This document shows positions 47,901-59,692 of a DNA stretch of 64,000 nt, piece after piece. Both the position numbers and the translations under genes were made by a program. The number at the start of each line of letters is the position of its first letter. The first letter of the stretch is position 1. This DNA is from Lanius collurio (Eukaryota; Chordata; Aves; Passeriformes; Laniidae). Below the pieces are notes generated by a model that was not told where the DNA came from, ran no database searches, and saw only the letters and a list, made by a program, of their open reading frames with translations. The stretch lies in NCBI GenBank assembly GCA_020086605.1, contig JACBWW010000018.1, forward strand, positions 10,649,986 to 10,713,985. Direction: 5' to 3'.

Positions 47901-49644
47901 GCCCCCTCACCTCCTACACAAAAACATTAAAAAGGCAAGTGGCAAAGACATATCTGATAAAGAATTATTACTGGCAGGGATGGGAGAGCATCTATTGATC
48001 TGCTTCATGTAGGCATGTCTATAGCTCAGATGGCTGTGTTAAGATGAAATAACAGGTAGAGAGATGAGGTTTGATATTGGGAAAGAAGGAATCTGTCTCT
48101 AGTAATTATACACATGGGCAATGCAGCTTTTAAAGCAAATCAAAGTGAAGTTTGGTTCAAATTCAACTCTACTACACTCTACCGAGGGCAGTAGTGTTAC
48201 ACCGAGGATGGATTTGTCTTTTAGGCCTTCACAAGAGGGAAGTTATTGAAGCTGGTGAAAAGAATTGACACTATGGTGGGTCTCAGGAGGGGGTATTCAG
48301 AGCAGTAAAAACCCTGGCCTTTTTTTGCCAGGTAGGTACTGTAGACCATGCAAAGGGCTCTGTGTTCCCCTCAGTGCCACAGGGAGGGATCTTTATTTTG
48401 TGAAAGGGAAAGGTAGTGATGAGAGAGAGAGATGGCAGCCTACCTGCCTATAGGAGTAGTCATTAACATGAGAAGAAATAATCAGCCCTTTGTCTGGGGA
48501 GGTGGAAACAGCCAGCAGCCTTGCTGAACAAATGAATATGATCACTCAGGTTATGCACATCTCTGCTGGAGCAGGAAAAGGAAGCAGTTGCAAAGCAAGT
48601 GCAAAGCTCACATGGTAGTACTATTCTGTGTTATTTATGGTTCATAGTGCTTTCTGGGTTCTTTGTCGACAGCTAAAGCGAAGCACTGCTAGACTTCACC
48701 AGACAAATAACCTTCCAAAAAATGGCTGTAAAATGATTCCTTTGATTCAGTGAGTGGTAATGTTTTTCCTGACTCAGTCCTATAGCATTTGGAGGCCAGG
48801 GAACACTGCTATCTGTCATTTAGCTCAACACTAATAATGAGCTCTTGGTAACTTCTGACAGAGAAGGTGCCTGTCCATCTTTCTGAGAAAATGTAAGAGA
48901 TGTATTCATGTGGAGAGTCAGCTGCTCAAGCAAGAAAAATTATGTTGTTCTAAATGAAATTTGTCCATTGCTTTATCCAAGCCTGTAAAGGTGTAAGGAC
49001 TGAAAGTACTACTCCTCTGCTTAAATTTTTGCTTTAAAAAGTGGAAGTGACGAGAAAAGATTTCCTTGGCTCATGCTCCAGTCTCTTTCCCAGCTGAAGT
49101 GAACTAGGCTTGGGCCACTTAATAAAGCAGAAAAAGTAAACTCCTCTTCTGTGAGAACATTGAAATCTTCCCGTTTCTGAAGGGTGTAAATGCCAAGAAG
49201 AAGGTGGCTTCATTTCCATAATGATAAGCAGCATGCTGGGAGCAACAGATTGAAATTAGGGAAGAAAAATTTAGGCTTTATATAATGAAATATTGTCTTT
49301 CAAAGGAGCCCATGTGCCATTGGCACATTCTGAGGAAGAGGCGGACCATGCCAGAAACTAGCTCTTCTAAAAGTGGAAAAGCTGAAACAGTGATCCCCTG
49401 GTCCTGGCAGTAGCTGGTGATGGTGTGGTGGTCTGAGACCAGCACATTGAGTGAGACCAAGGTTATAATTTTGTTTGTGCCTCATGCTGAATGCTGGCAA
49501 TGTGTGGCAGAGATTTGGGTCACTGCCATGCTCCCCAGCAGGAGTGATGTGGTGCTTTCCAAGCTATGGGCATGTGTAGGCATCTATGACTTCAGATCTA
49601 AGAAAGAGCCTGAAAAACTAGTAGTGAAATAATTTCTTTTCAAT

Positions 49645-49692
49645 ATAGTATATGTTAAATATATAAGTATATATTAAATATATTTTATATTC
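49645..49692. repeat. AT-rich low-complexity patch
   Basis: Irregular TATA and AAATAT words make an almost pure A/T stretch of about 48 bp. It looks like ordinary AT-rich simple sequence. Confidence 0.7.
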
Positions 49693-52600
49693 CCCTTTGG
49701 CACTGGAAAACTGAAGTACCTAGAAGAGATCAGGAGACTTGCACTGGTGACTATGTGCATGGGCTTGTGGCAGAAACAAGGATACAGAGATGGAGGAAAT
49801 AGTCAAAACCAGAGTTGCAATAGAAGACTCCAACTGTAATTCCCAACCTTTTCAAACTTGAGGTAGAGATCCTTTAGGCCTTGGTTTCTGGTCTGTCCAC
49901 TGCCAGAGCTGGTAGCACAAAGCATGTTCCTCTCAAAGTGTGACTGTTGTCTTGTGTGTAGAGTTTTTTCAAGAGAAATAAGAAGCAGCCTCTGATGCAA
50001 TCTGCTCCCACCAGATGGGTCAGCTTTTATTTGCAGTGTTCAGCCTCAGCTCTCTGCTGCTCTGAATGTAAACCCACCATAATTCTATCCATCTGAACAC
50101 ACATTCCCCAGCCCCTCTGTGGCTTGTCATACAACAGGGGCAAAGGAACAGATTTTTGTTGGAGTAAATGAGACCCCCTCAGTTATCTAACAGTTGCTGA
50201 TTTGCACATAATTGCTTCCAGCAAACACTATTTATTGTTTGTTGAGTGAGTAGGTGAATTCAAGTTGTCAATTTCCTCATGAATACTTTGACTGGGATGG
50301 GAATGGGAGGAAATTCGAAAAGCCCCACAAAACCAAAACCACCACTTCCCCTTCTGAAAGCCAGGAAACAGAGCAGGAATGCACTATACAGCATGCCCTC
50401 TGTAATAATGGTTCAGCCAGCAAGAAAACATCAGTAAATAAACTCGCTCTCAGAAATGTTCTCCTTTGACTGCTCTTACTAACATCTCAGCTGTGTTACA
50501 GCAATGCCTAAGTCCCCTGTCCTCCTATTCCTTGGAGTACTGACCTTGAGTTGTTCTTGTGGTTCAGCAGAAAAGATGATTCCAAAGGCTCTCACAGCTT
50601 CGCCTCCCTCTACCACAGCATGTTTGAGTTCAGCTGAGGGCAGGCACAAGCTTCCCCTGGCTGGGTTGCTTGGCAGCGCTGGCAAAGGAGGCCAGGCACA
50701 TACACAGTGACATGTGGCTGGGATGCCTGTCCTGGTAAACTTTCTAAGCTACATTCCCCAAAACACAGTGAAGAGGAGGCTCTGTTTATGTATCTGATCC
50801 CCAGATGCAAAGGGGAGGTGGTGCTTTAGGGTGAAAGGCAGACAGGATATTTTTGATGCTATCCCCTTTAAGTTCAAAGTTAAGTTCAAAGACCAGTGAA
50901 ATTATTTGATATTTGCCTTTTGAGTTTTTAAATTGCTGAAGTCAAACAGGTCCCCTTCTTTCAAAAAACTCCCCGTAAAATATAAAAATGCAAACCAGGT
51001 TTCTAGTCAGAAGAATATATTCTCTCAGAAAAACCAATTGGCAGTGCATTAGAGAAATTGGCTGCACTGTTCCACTCTTCACATTGCATGGAAAAGCTAC
51101 ATTAAGTATTTGAATTCAAGCTACTGATACAGGATAGGAAAAAACTCCACTACAGAAAGGGAAACATTTACAGGGCAGTGGCCACTGTGCATGGCAGGCC
51201 CCTTTCTTAACATAAGAACACTGCCTGCTGGAACCAAGTTCTCAGGATTAAGCTTTTTGCACATAATGATAAAACTGAAGCTGAGGTAATGCACAGGTTG
51301 ATTTTAGCAGGCAGATCTGAAATTAAGATCACACCGGGTCCCCATAACCTTGTCCTCCCTTAAGGTGAACCATACCCACTTTGCTTACATCTAAGAAATA
51401 GGATGATTAGAACTTGGGTATGACAGGGCTGTTGTGAAGGTTGCCAGCAGCATCTGTGTCATCAGCACTGGAAATACAGGTGGGAGGTGTGAGAGCTGCC
51501 TGGGTGTGCTGGGTGGCCCAGCTCTGGTGGCAGTGGGGCCGCAGTCTGTGGGTGCTGCTGCTCCTTGTCTGGCACCCAGCACTGCCGGGAGCCCCTGTGC
51601 CCGGGGCCTCCTCCGCTCCGAGCCTTGGCATCGTCGGTGCTGCCTCCTCTGGCCTCCCCCAAAATGAATGATGCTTCAGGTTTTAAAATGTCCTAATTGC
51701 ACTAAAGCATTTAAAAGGATGGGGGAAAAAAAAAGCAAGGCAAAAAAATGGGAAACAGATGCTTCTCAATTACTTTTGTGCATTCAGCTTTCTTTTGAGC
51801 AATAAAAAATTAGATTTTGTGGAGATAAAAATGGCACTTTTCTTCTGTTTGGTTTGCAAAAGGTTTTTTAGTTTGTCCAAGAGAGACTTTGAAGAAAATT
51901 GAAGTGTTTTTTTCGAAGTGTAGAAGTCCTGATTTTATACTCGTGGAAGTGACTTTACTGAGGCAAGGATTCATATAGTTTGTCTCTTCAAAAAAGTTCT
52001 TTTCCTTTTTTAATAAACTATCTTATTAGATACAGTCTTTTTTTTCCCCAGAACTCTTCTTAATCAAAACACCAAACCAAAATACCTCCTTAACCCCAAC
52101 TTTGTAAAGCTCAGAACGTGCCACGTTCTTCCAAATATGTGATTCTTATTGTATGGGTTTCCTTTTGACATAAAGATATGTGACACTTGAAAATACTTGT
52201 TTTCCTTGTAAGAGGATAAAATGAATATTTGCCAAATGGCCAGCTTATATGAATGACTTATTTTATTTTTTAATAGAAATCTGTCAGCTATGTGTAGCTG
52301 GGTGTTTAATTCATACTGAAAAATTTATGCAAGAAATTTCTTTTATGTATTCATAAACTGGAGTTAAGCCTGAAATTAAGATTATGTTAAAAAAAAGAAT
52401 TTGACAGATGCTTTTGCTCGTGATCATATTAATAGACAGTTGTCCTTCCTTTAACTAGTGTGAGTTTCCTGGCTTTGTCGTCATGTTCCCATTTAAACCT
52501 CTGGGGATTTTGTGGGCTTGTCATGGAAAAAGATTATTGCTGTGGGATGGAGCTTATTTGGGTGAAGCCAACGGGGAGCCAGGAAAGAGAGGAAGTGAGC

Positions 52601-55600
52601 TGGTTTGGGAGTGCTGGAGTTCATGTGATAAATGACATTCTTTACTATCCTGTCACTGGCTGGAGCAAAGAGATACTTCTCCTTTCTTATCTGAGAGGCC
52701 CTGTGCATGTCCTGCATCCCCAGAGGGGCTGTGGGCCATAGCAATTGGGCTCTGGGCCTGGAAGTAGCCTAAAAAGACTCTTAGCTAAGGTTCAAAGACA
52801 TATGTTGGTGTTTCTATGTGGTTAATCCTGGGGGTGACAGAAATTTCTTCTATCTGAAATAGTTCCTCCCTTTCTGTACTAGAATAAAAGCCTGAAATTT
52901 CTTATAAGGATATTAACCAGTATTGTTTCATAACAGAGTTATTTTAAGATTTGGTTGTGAATTTGGGTATAGTATATGGGCAAATAACATCACTCTATAT
53001 TAATTTTTCATGCATAAAATTAATAATAAATGGGAAAAATTTTAACCCAAAAAAGCCACAATCAAAGTGGTTGTTAGACTTCTGTTCCAAGGAGCCTTTA
53101 ATGACGTCCGTATAGTATTGTACAGTCTTTGATTTTGATACAAAGGTGCTTTTCTTTGTTGCAAAATATCTAAGTGGTATTTTTGGCCAGTTCTACAGTA
53201 AGTGCCCAGCAAAAACAAGAGATAATTTAACTATGTCCGAGTCACTCTTAATTCCATAATCTATGGACAGCACTGCAGTGGAACAGGGGAGGTGTGATTG
53301 TCCAAGAGGAAATGAAATAAGGTATAGAAAATGAACCATCAATAAATACCAAGACCAGGGTTCTCTTGTCTTTGTTCTGTCAACTCTCCCACTGACTTTG
53401 CCAGTTTTTTGTATTGTTGAGACAAGAAAGAATATTCTATCTATAGAAGGGGACAAAAAAGGACATGACTGATTCTGAGGGCGGGAGGGTTTATGGCTAC
53501 CTTCAAAGGGATGTTGCTTGCTGACCTTCCCCTTCATGCACACAATGCATTTTTCACAGGTTTTGAGGCAGATCTGGCCCTTCTAAAGATGACAGGCAGG
53601 AGAGCAGGTCTGTGAAGGAGGACAGTTTGCCATTTTCAGGGAAGTGTCAGCATAACACTGCAACCGTAGATACTGAGGATAAGTGCTGGGGAAGAGGGAT
53701 TTGTTTCTTCAGCCTTCAGGGGTGGTGGCTTCTTGTCAAGCCAGTTCACCTGGGAGTAAAGTGTGGAAATACGAGTCCTTGCAGGAGGAGAGTGGGAAGG
53801 GTGTATTTCTTGTCTGCCTGGAACGGCTGTTGTCCGTGCAGGTGTAGGCAGGCTCCTGCTTCCTTGGGAGGGTCCTCACAGAATTCTGCTCAGGGAAGCT
53901 CCAGTGCCTTATCCCCAGCAGTTAGGCAACTGATACCTACAATGTCTGGAAAACGGGCGGAGTTTGCTGAGGCATAATTTGTCAAGTAGGTGGAAATGGG
54001 TTGAAAAGTCAGGAATAAGGGCTGGAAGCTGTACTTTAAGGAAGGTAGATATTCATGGATTTTCTTCATTGGACTGTGGTTTTGAAGCTGTTTAAATAAT
54101 GCTATAGCTGTAACTTAGCTTGCTAATTATTTAGAGATTTTAATTTCTAGGTTATAAAAAAATCTCTTTGTAAGAACTGTGTGATGACAGGTGATGTATT
54201 AGTGAAGTTGACCAGTTTAATTAGAAAATCTTTTAAGTCATCTTAGTTTCAAAGATTTGGGCCTCTGCTTCAGTGTGGAGATGTGTGATGGTGAATTCGT
54301 GTAAACCAGAGAATTCTTTCACTGTGGCAAAAAGTGAAAGCATTAGAGCTTCAATTCTCAATTTGTGCCTGAAGGAGAAACCTCAGAGATGTGATGAATG
54401 ATTTTCCCTGCATGCAGTATATTCCAGTGTAAACTGCAGAGCTCATCTGTGTTTGTAGCTGCTTGTGAAGTGTATTCTCTTCATGTTTTCAGAATTTGGA
54501 AGAACAGATGGTGAAAGCTCTTCTAAATAAACTGAGTCCCAACTAAGGCTCTCTGCATGCCTAAATCCTGGATGTTAAAACCACAAAGAATTCAGGAGTT
54601 TCAGGCACTGGTTAATGCTAACAACTACTTCTCTAGCCTTGCACTATTGTGTCCTGAAGTGATACCTTTTCGTATAGAAGTTTCAGAAAAAAATTTCATC
54701 AACTAAGGCTGTTTAAGAGCATGAGGCCAAATCATACAGAAGGCATATGCTGGAGCAGCCAAGGGAAAATAAGCTGCGACACACTGGGCTTGCACACAAA
54801 TTGTGGCTCTGCTGCGAATTCACGCAGGCTGTTCCACACCCCCTTGGCTTCCCGGCTGAACAGAAGATGAGATCATCACTCCTCACGATTAGCCTGGTCC
54901 ACCCCAGGTAGCCTTCAAAAAAGAAAAAGGAAATAAAAAAATCCCCAAACCAAACCCAGCACCAATGGCCTGAAGTGAGTCAGTCCTGTTTCAGTCACTG
55001 ATTTGTTTCTTGCTCAGAAGCCAAGTCACCCTGTGATAAAATCAGTTTCATTCTTGGAGCAGGTAGCTTATTGTGCCAATCAAAATGAGGTGTGTTTTAT
55101 GCTGTATCTTGGAGGCTCTGCTGGGAGTAGTGTGTGTTTTGGCACTTCCATGGGCTAATTTCAGTGTGACTTTAGGTCTGTAATAGGTTTCAGTGTGAGT
55201 TCTTCAGTACTCATCCCTTGAAAAAATTAGATTATTTAGTAACAAGCCCATGAATTTTAGGAGCTTTTGTTTAGACTCTGTTTTAGAAATTGTATCTCAG
55301 TTTAACATGAAGCAAATCTTTGTACAGTCTTGGATTTGTAAAAGGTGAATTTAGTATTGAAGATGAATGGGGGGTTATTATATGCTGCTCCAACCTTTAC
55401 TTGATCAGATTTCTGTAAGAAATAAAGGGGGCAGTGGCAAAGGGGAGGCCATACTCTGTAAACAGCATCTGTCTCTTCCCCGTCCCAGTCCTCAAGGCTG
55501 GAGAAGTGTGATTTCATGGACTGTTAGCTGGCTCAGGTAACTCAGCACAGTGGTTAGTCAGGCAGATTCGGGGATACCAAAATAACTTTCTAAGTAATCA

Positions 55601-55953
55601 GAAGACACTGACAGGTCTAGAAATAATCTGGAAAATCCTAAAAGCAGAATTTTTTCTGTAGTGGTTTTCCTTAACTTCCATTGTATACTGTGTTGAGTGC
55701 TTTTTTTATAACAAAAACACCTTGTGAAAGTGTGAGGTGGTTCAGATAATACTCGTGATACAACCATTTCTAAATCTTTTGAGGATCCATATTAAGTAAA
55801 TTATGAGCTCTGGCTATTTTTAAGGGTACCAATGTATCTTTTTTTTTCTTTAATAAACATTGTCAACTGGGCTCTAAACAGTTTCAGCTGTCCGTGGAAT
55901 AAACCAGATTTCCTCAGACCTGATTAAGCTGGGAGATAAACCAAACCTTAAAA

Positions 55954-55980
55954 TTTATTATTATTATTATTATTATTATT
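55954..55980 (+). repeat. (TTA)n microsatellite
   Basis: About nine uninterrupted TTA units, probably length-variable. Confidence 0.95.
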
Positions 55981-56620
55981 GCTTCATGCAAACACATTCA
56001 AACTTTGACTGTGTATTTATAGGACACACTACATGTGTCACTACTTGTTCATTGTGGGTATTGCATGAGCAGAAAGGAGTATTACAAATTACTTTTATAT
56101 TTGTATGCACAGAAGGTGGAGATTTCTGTAAAGTAGCCTTGAGTTCTATTCCTTGTGAAGGTCAGGTGGAATACCTGCCTTTGGTTACAAACATATATGC
56201 CAAGAGTGCTCCTTAAGTGTATGTGCAGTTTTTCTTAAGTGAAAGTAAATTTTTGGCAAATGTGATTTATAGTTACCCTCCCAGAGCAGCTGAACTACAT
56301 TAAGAATTGGGGAATCTGCATCCATGTACCTGCCTTTTTATTGAAATTCACTTTCACTTCTTGAAAATTTCAGTTTAGGGATAGACCACAGCAGTTTTCC
56401 AGTGAACCAAGTCAGTGGGAAATCCTGTCACAGGATGGCATATGGGGGGGCTCATACAGAGGGGGAGGATGCTTGTTCTGAGCCAAATATAGGAAGTTTG
56501 AGGGTTCCTTACAGACCTCTATTACTGGTGTTGAGGCCTGAAAATATCAAGGGCTTGGTGGTTGTAGACAGATTCTTGCAGTAATCAAAACAGTTAAGAA
56601 ATAGAACAGTGTTTTCTTAG

Positions 56621-56646
56621 TTTTTTTGCATGGGTCTGATGGTTCA
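56621..56646 (+). repeat. 26-nt perfect direct repeat, first copy
   Basis: Seven T then GCATGGGTCTGATGGTTCA. It is identical to 57759-57784, and the bases just outside differ (G before here, A before there). See the second copy. Confidence 0.95.
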
Positions 56647-57758
56647 TTCATCAGAAACTGGAGTACTTGTCTCAAGTGTCCACTTCACATTAGCTTTCAT
56701 CAGAGAAGGTGCTCCAGTCACTTCTCTAATCAGCGGCAGCAGCACTCTCCAAGTACCAGGAGGAAAACGTGCCTGGACCACGAAAGAACGAGAGCAGCAC
56801 CACATTCCCTGCTCTGCCAGCTGCAAACCCCTGCTTGGTTTGCTGCAGTTAAATGTGAGCTCTCCCATGGCTGAGGGAGCTTTCCCTCCTGCAGCTGCCC
56901 CAGGCTGTGGGAGTATGTGCAAAGGGTGAAAAGAGGGAGTTTGGATTTGGGGTGTGTGATGGTGCTTGCCTGTGTGCCGGCCCCTCCCCGGAGTGGGTGC
57001 AATCCTGGGTGCCCAAGTGGTTGAAGGCCCATCCTCACTGTGAGAAAGGACCATGCAGACAGAGTGCTCATATGATGCTGCTGCCTGGCACTGAAAACCT
57101 CATGTCAGCCTCACTGAGAATGGTTCTGCAGCTTTTCTTAAGGGTTTTTCCTCCTCTTGGGTCCTGTAGTTAAAAATACATGAGCTCTGGCTCTTAGCAT
57201 CTGTAGTGAGAGAGAAGTGCCTAAAGGATATTGCAATGAGTTTGACCCCCTGATTTTGAGCACGATCGCCACTTGAGGTAGAAGTTAGGTAGTTCATGCC
57301 ATCTTGCATCATATTAATTTCTTTTTGAAAGACTGTTTAAAATTGTGCTGAATGTGGCTATCAAGCAGAGGCAGAATAGGACTTAATAATTTTGTTAGCC
57401 CAAGGAATGGGAAAAGTAAAGTTTTCATCTTAAAGGTACACCAGAGAAGATACAAGAGACAACTGGGTGATGAAAATGAATAACTGCTGAAGGAGGGAGA
57501 GATGATATAAGAGGACTGAAGAACTTTACATCTTCAGTCATTTTTGCACCCTTCTGCAATTATCAGGCTTGTGTTGCTTTTATTGCTTTGCAACAGTGCT
57601 TTGGAAGGATTAGCCTTTCAGCTTTGGTCATTTTTCTTAATTTTCTTTAAATTTGATCAATCTTCAGCTGGTAGCTGTTCCTACCTTTAAGTCTGTGGAA
57701 TATGCCTAAGGTTTTGCAACATAGTAGTGTCAGGGCTATCTATGGCTCAGTAAAGTAA
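56647..57758. other. 1.1-kb segment bounded by 26-nt direct repeats
   Basis: The left half (56700-57060) is GC-richer and the right half AT-rich. No transposase, terminal inverted repeats or poly(A) tail next to either boundary is apparent. Open frames on both strands overlap and resemble nothing known. Confidence 0.4.
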
Positions 57759-57784
57759 TTTTTTTGCATGGGTCTGATGGTTCA
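57759..57784 (+). repeat. 26-nt perfect direct repeat, second copy
   Basis: Exact copy of 56621-56646, 1138 bp downstream. A 26-nt perfect match at this spacing is not expected by chance, so it marks an insertion duplication, an old tandem duplication or a gene-conversion remnant. Confidence 0.95.
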
Positions 57785-59640
57785 AGATAACCCTTAGTTT
57801 CTCACACTGCTTAATTTGGTTTTTAGCCTGCAGTTGCTATGAATATATTTCTGATCTTTTTCAATCTGAATCTCTTTGGCACTGATTCTTTCTACCCTTC
57901 CTCCTCTTTCCTTCCTTCATCATTCATTTATTAGTGTAGTTTTCTTTTTTATATTTTCATTTCCAGTCAGGCATGCATTCTAAAGTTACTTTAATTCTGG
58001 AATAAGAAATCTCATTATGCTTATGGGATATTATCCTGTTTCAATTCACTTATATATAACTTGTCCTAGGTTTGCATAATGTCTAGTATCATGGCATAAG
58101 ATTATTTCTTTCAGTGTTTAGATTGTTTGGTGTAAGGCTCCATCTAGTCTCAAGTCCTTATTCAATAAAGTACTGTATTTTCTCTATGACCATCTGCTTT
58201 TGCTGTAGCACACCAGACACAGACCGTTTTGTGGTAAATGATGATGTAGAACAGCAGTTGGAAAACACTCCTGGATATTCTCTACTCCTTCCTGCGCCAG
58301 AAATTCAAGTTCTGCTGGGTCCTCAGAAAGATGAAGTTAATTTGATGTGCTCAGATCTGGGATCCTCTGAGGCCTGAAACAATATTTGTTCTTCCATACC
58401 TTGGATATGATTTTTGTAGGGTAATAACATTGACCAGTAACACTGAATTAGTTGGGGAAAATGCAGCTTCTGCTCTGACACTGGTGGGAAAAAAAGTTTA
58501 TTTGTAAGCAGAATCCTTTTTGTTGCACATCGTGCAGCAGAGCTTGTGCAGCCCTTGCTGTCTCCCCTGGTGTGTGGAGGGAAGACTGCCCAGAGCCAGG
58601 GTGGGCCGGTGTGGGTGGAAGCCACAGTGTGGTTGTTTACAGTGGGAAAGCTGGGAGGATTGGAATTCCAGTGTCCTAATTGGAAACATGAAGGCTGTGG
58701 GTTTTTCCTGTGGAATTCCATGTAAGTGTGAGACTATGTTAGCTGGTGGCTTTTCTAGCACTGGAGCTGTAGGGGGGCAATGCTGGTGGTGCCAAGGAGC
58801 TGTTAGGAACAGAGGCAAAGCTGGAGATGGACACCTGACACACCTTGGGGTAACTGCAGGAAAGTCCCTTTTTCATAGAGGAAAGACAAACCTGGGCCAT
58901 ACATTGGCACCATGGTGCTGACTGACACAGTTTTGATTTTGAAGAATTAGTCTGCATGTTTAAACACATGCCACCATGTTCAGTAGGCAGTTTTAAGACT
59001 GGAAGTGTAACTCACACCACAAGGCTGTTGAAAGGGATATTCACCTGGCTGATGCCCACCATTGTGCTAGGCTGTCTTATTCTTTTAATCACTTGAAAAG
59101 CATGAATAAAGAGAGATATAATTTACTATATTGGCAAAGTTTTCTTTTGTACTGTTCAGAAAGTTGCACTCTGTGTGATCATGATGTAAAAAATGTCTAT
59201 GTTACCAAGAACAAAACCCCCAAAACACCAAGAAACCAGTATTCAAGGAAACATGTTCAGCTGTTTTGTCTAACTCTTCTGAACAGTAGTACCTGCCACA
59301 AAAACTAATTGCTGAGCCCAAGGAGGGATGGGATTTCATGATCTGAAAACTGATAGGTATTGGGACCAAGGCTGTGGGATAAACTAATATTTACTTAGAA
59401 AATTTGGGTCAACTGGAGAATTTTCAAGTTCTGAAAGACAGTTTCTAAAATAAAATTTTGATGAGTCCTTTACAGTTCACTAAGCAGAACTCATGTCTTT
59501 TGGGATTATATTGCCAGAGATGAGCTTGCTTGTATTAAGTTATTTAAAATGCTCAGAATTGGTTTGCTTTAAGATGTCAAAAAAGGGCTATATTCCTCTG
59601 CACTAGAAGGAAGCAGGGAAAAACAATTTTGTCTTTAGAA
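57785..59640. other. intergenic sequence
   Basis: Nothing recognisable; short overlapping open frames only. Confidence 0.5.
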
Positions 59641-59643
59641 GTA

Positions 59644-59692
59644 TAGAATCACAGAATATACTGAGTTGGAAGTAGCATTTTCCAATCTCTAC
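59644..59692 (-). mobile_element. CR1 retrotransposon 3' tip, diverged
   Basis: The plus strand reads atagaatcacagaatatact then gagttggaagtagcattttccaa in outline. This matches the complement of the 3' end of CR1 subfamilies, whose copies begin with a 'tcacagaatatgctgagttgg'-type block. Only about 50 bp remain. Confidence 0.75.

Larger units (their letters stand above)
46230..55950. other. intergenic sequence
   Basis: No gene is recognised. It contains a possible regulatory element at 47690-47900, an AT-dinucleotide-rich patch at 49645-49692 and a GC-richer patch at 51470-51660 with a few CpGs. A 15-base T run lies at 47390-47404. Confidence 0.45.
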
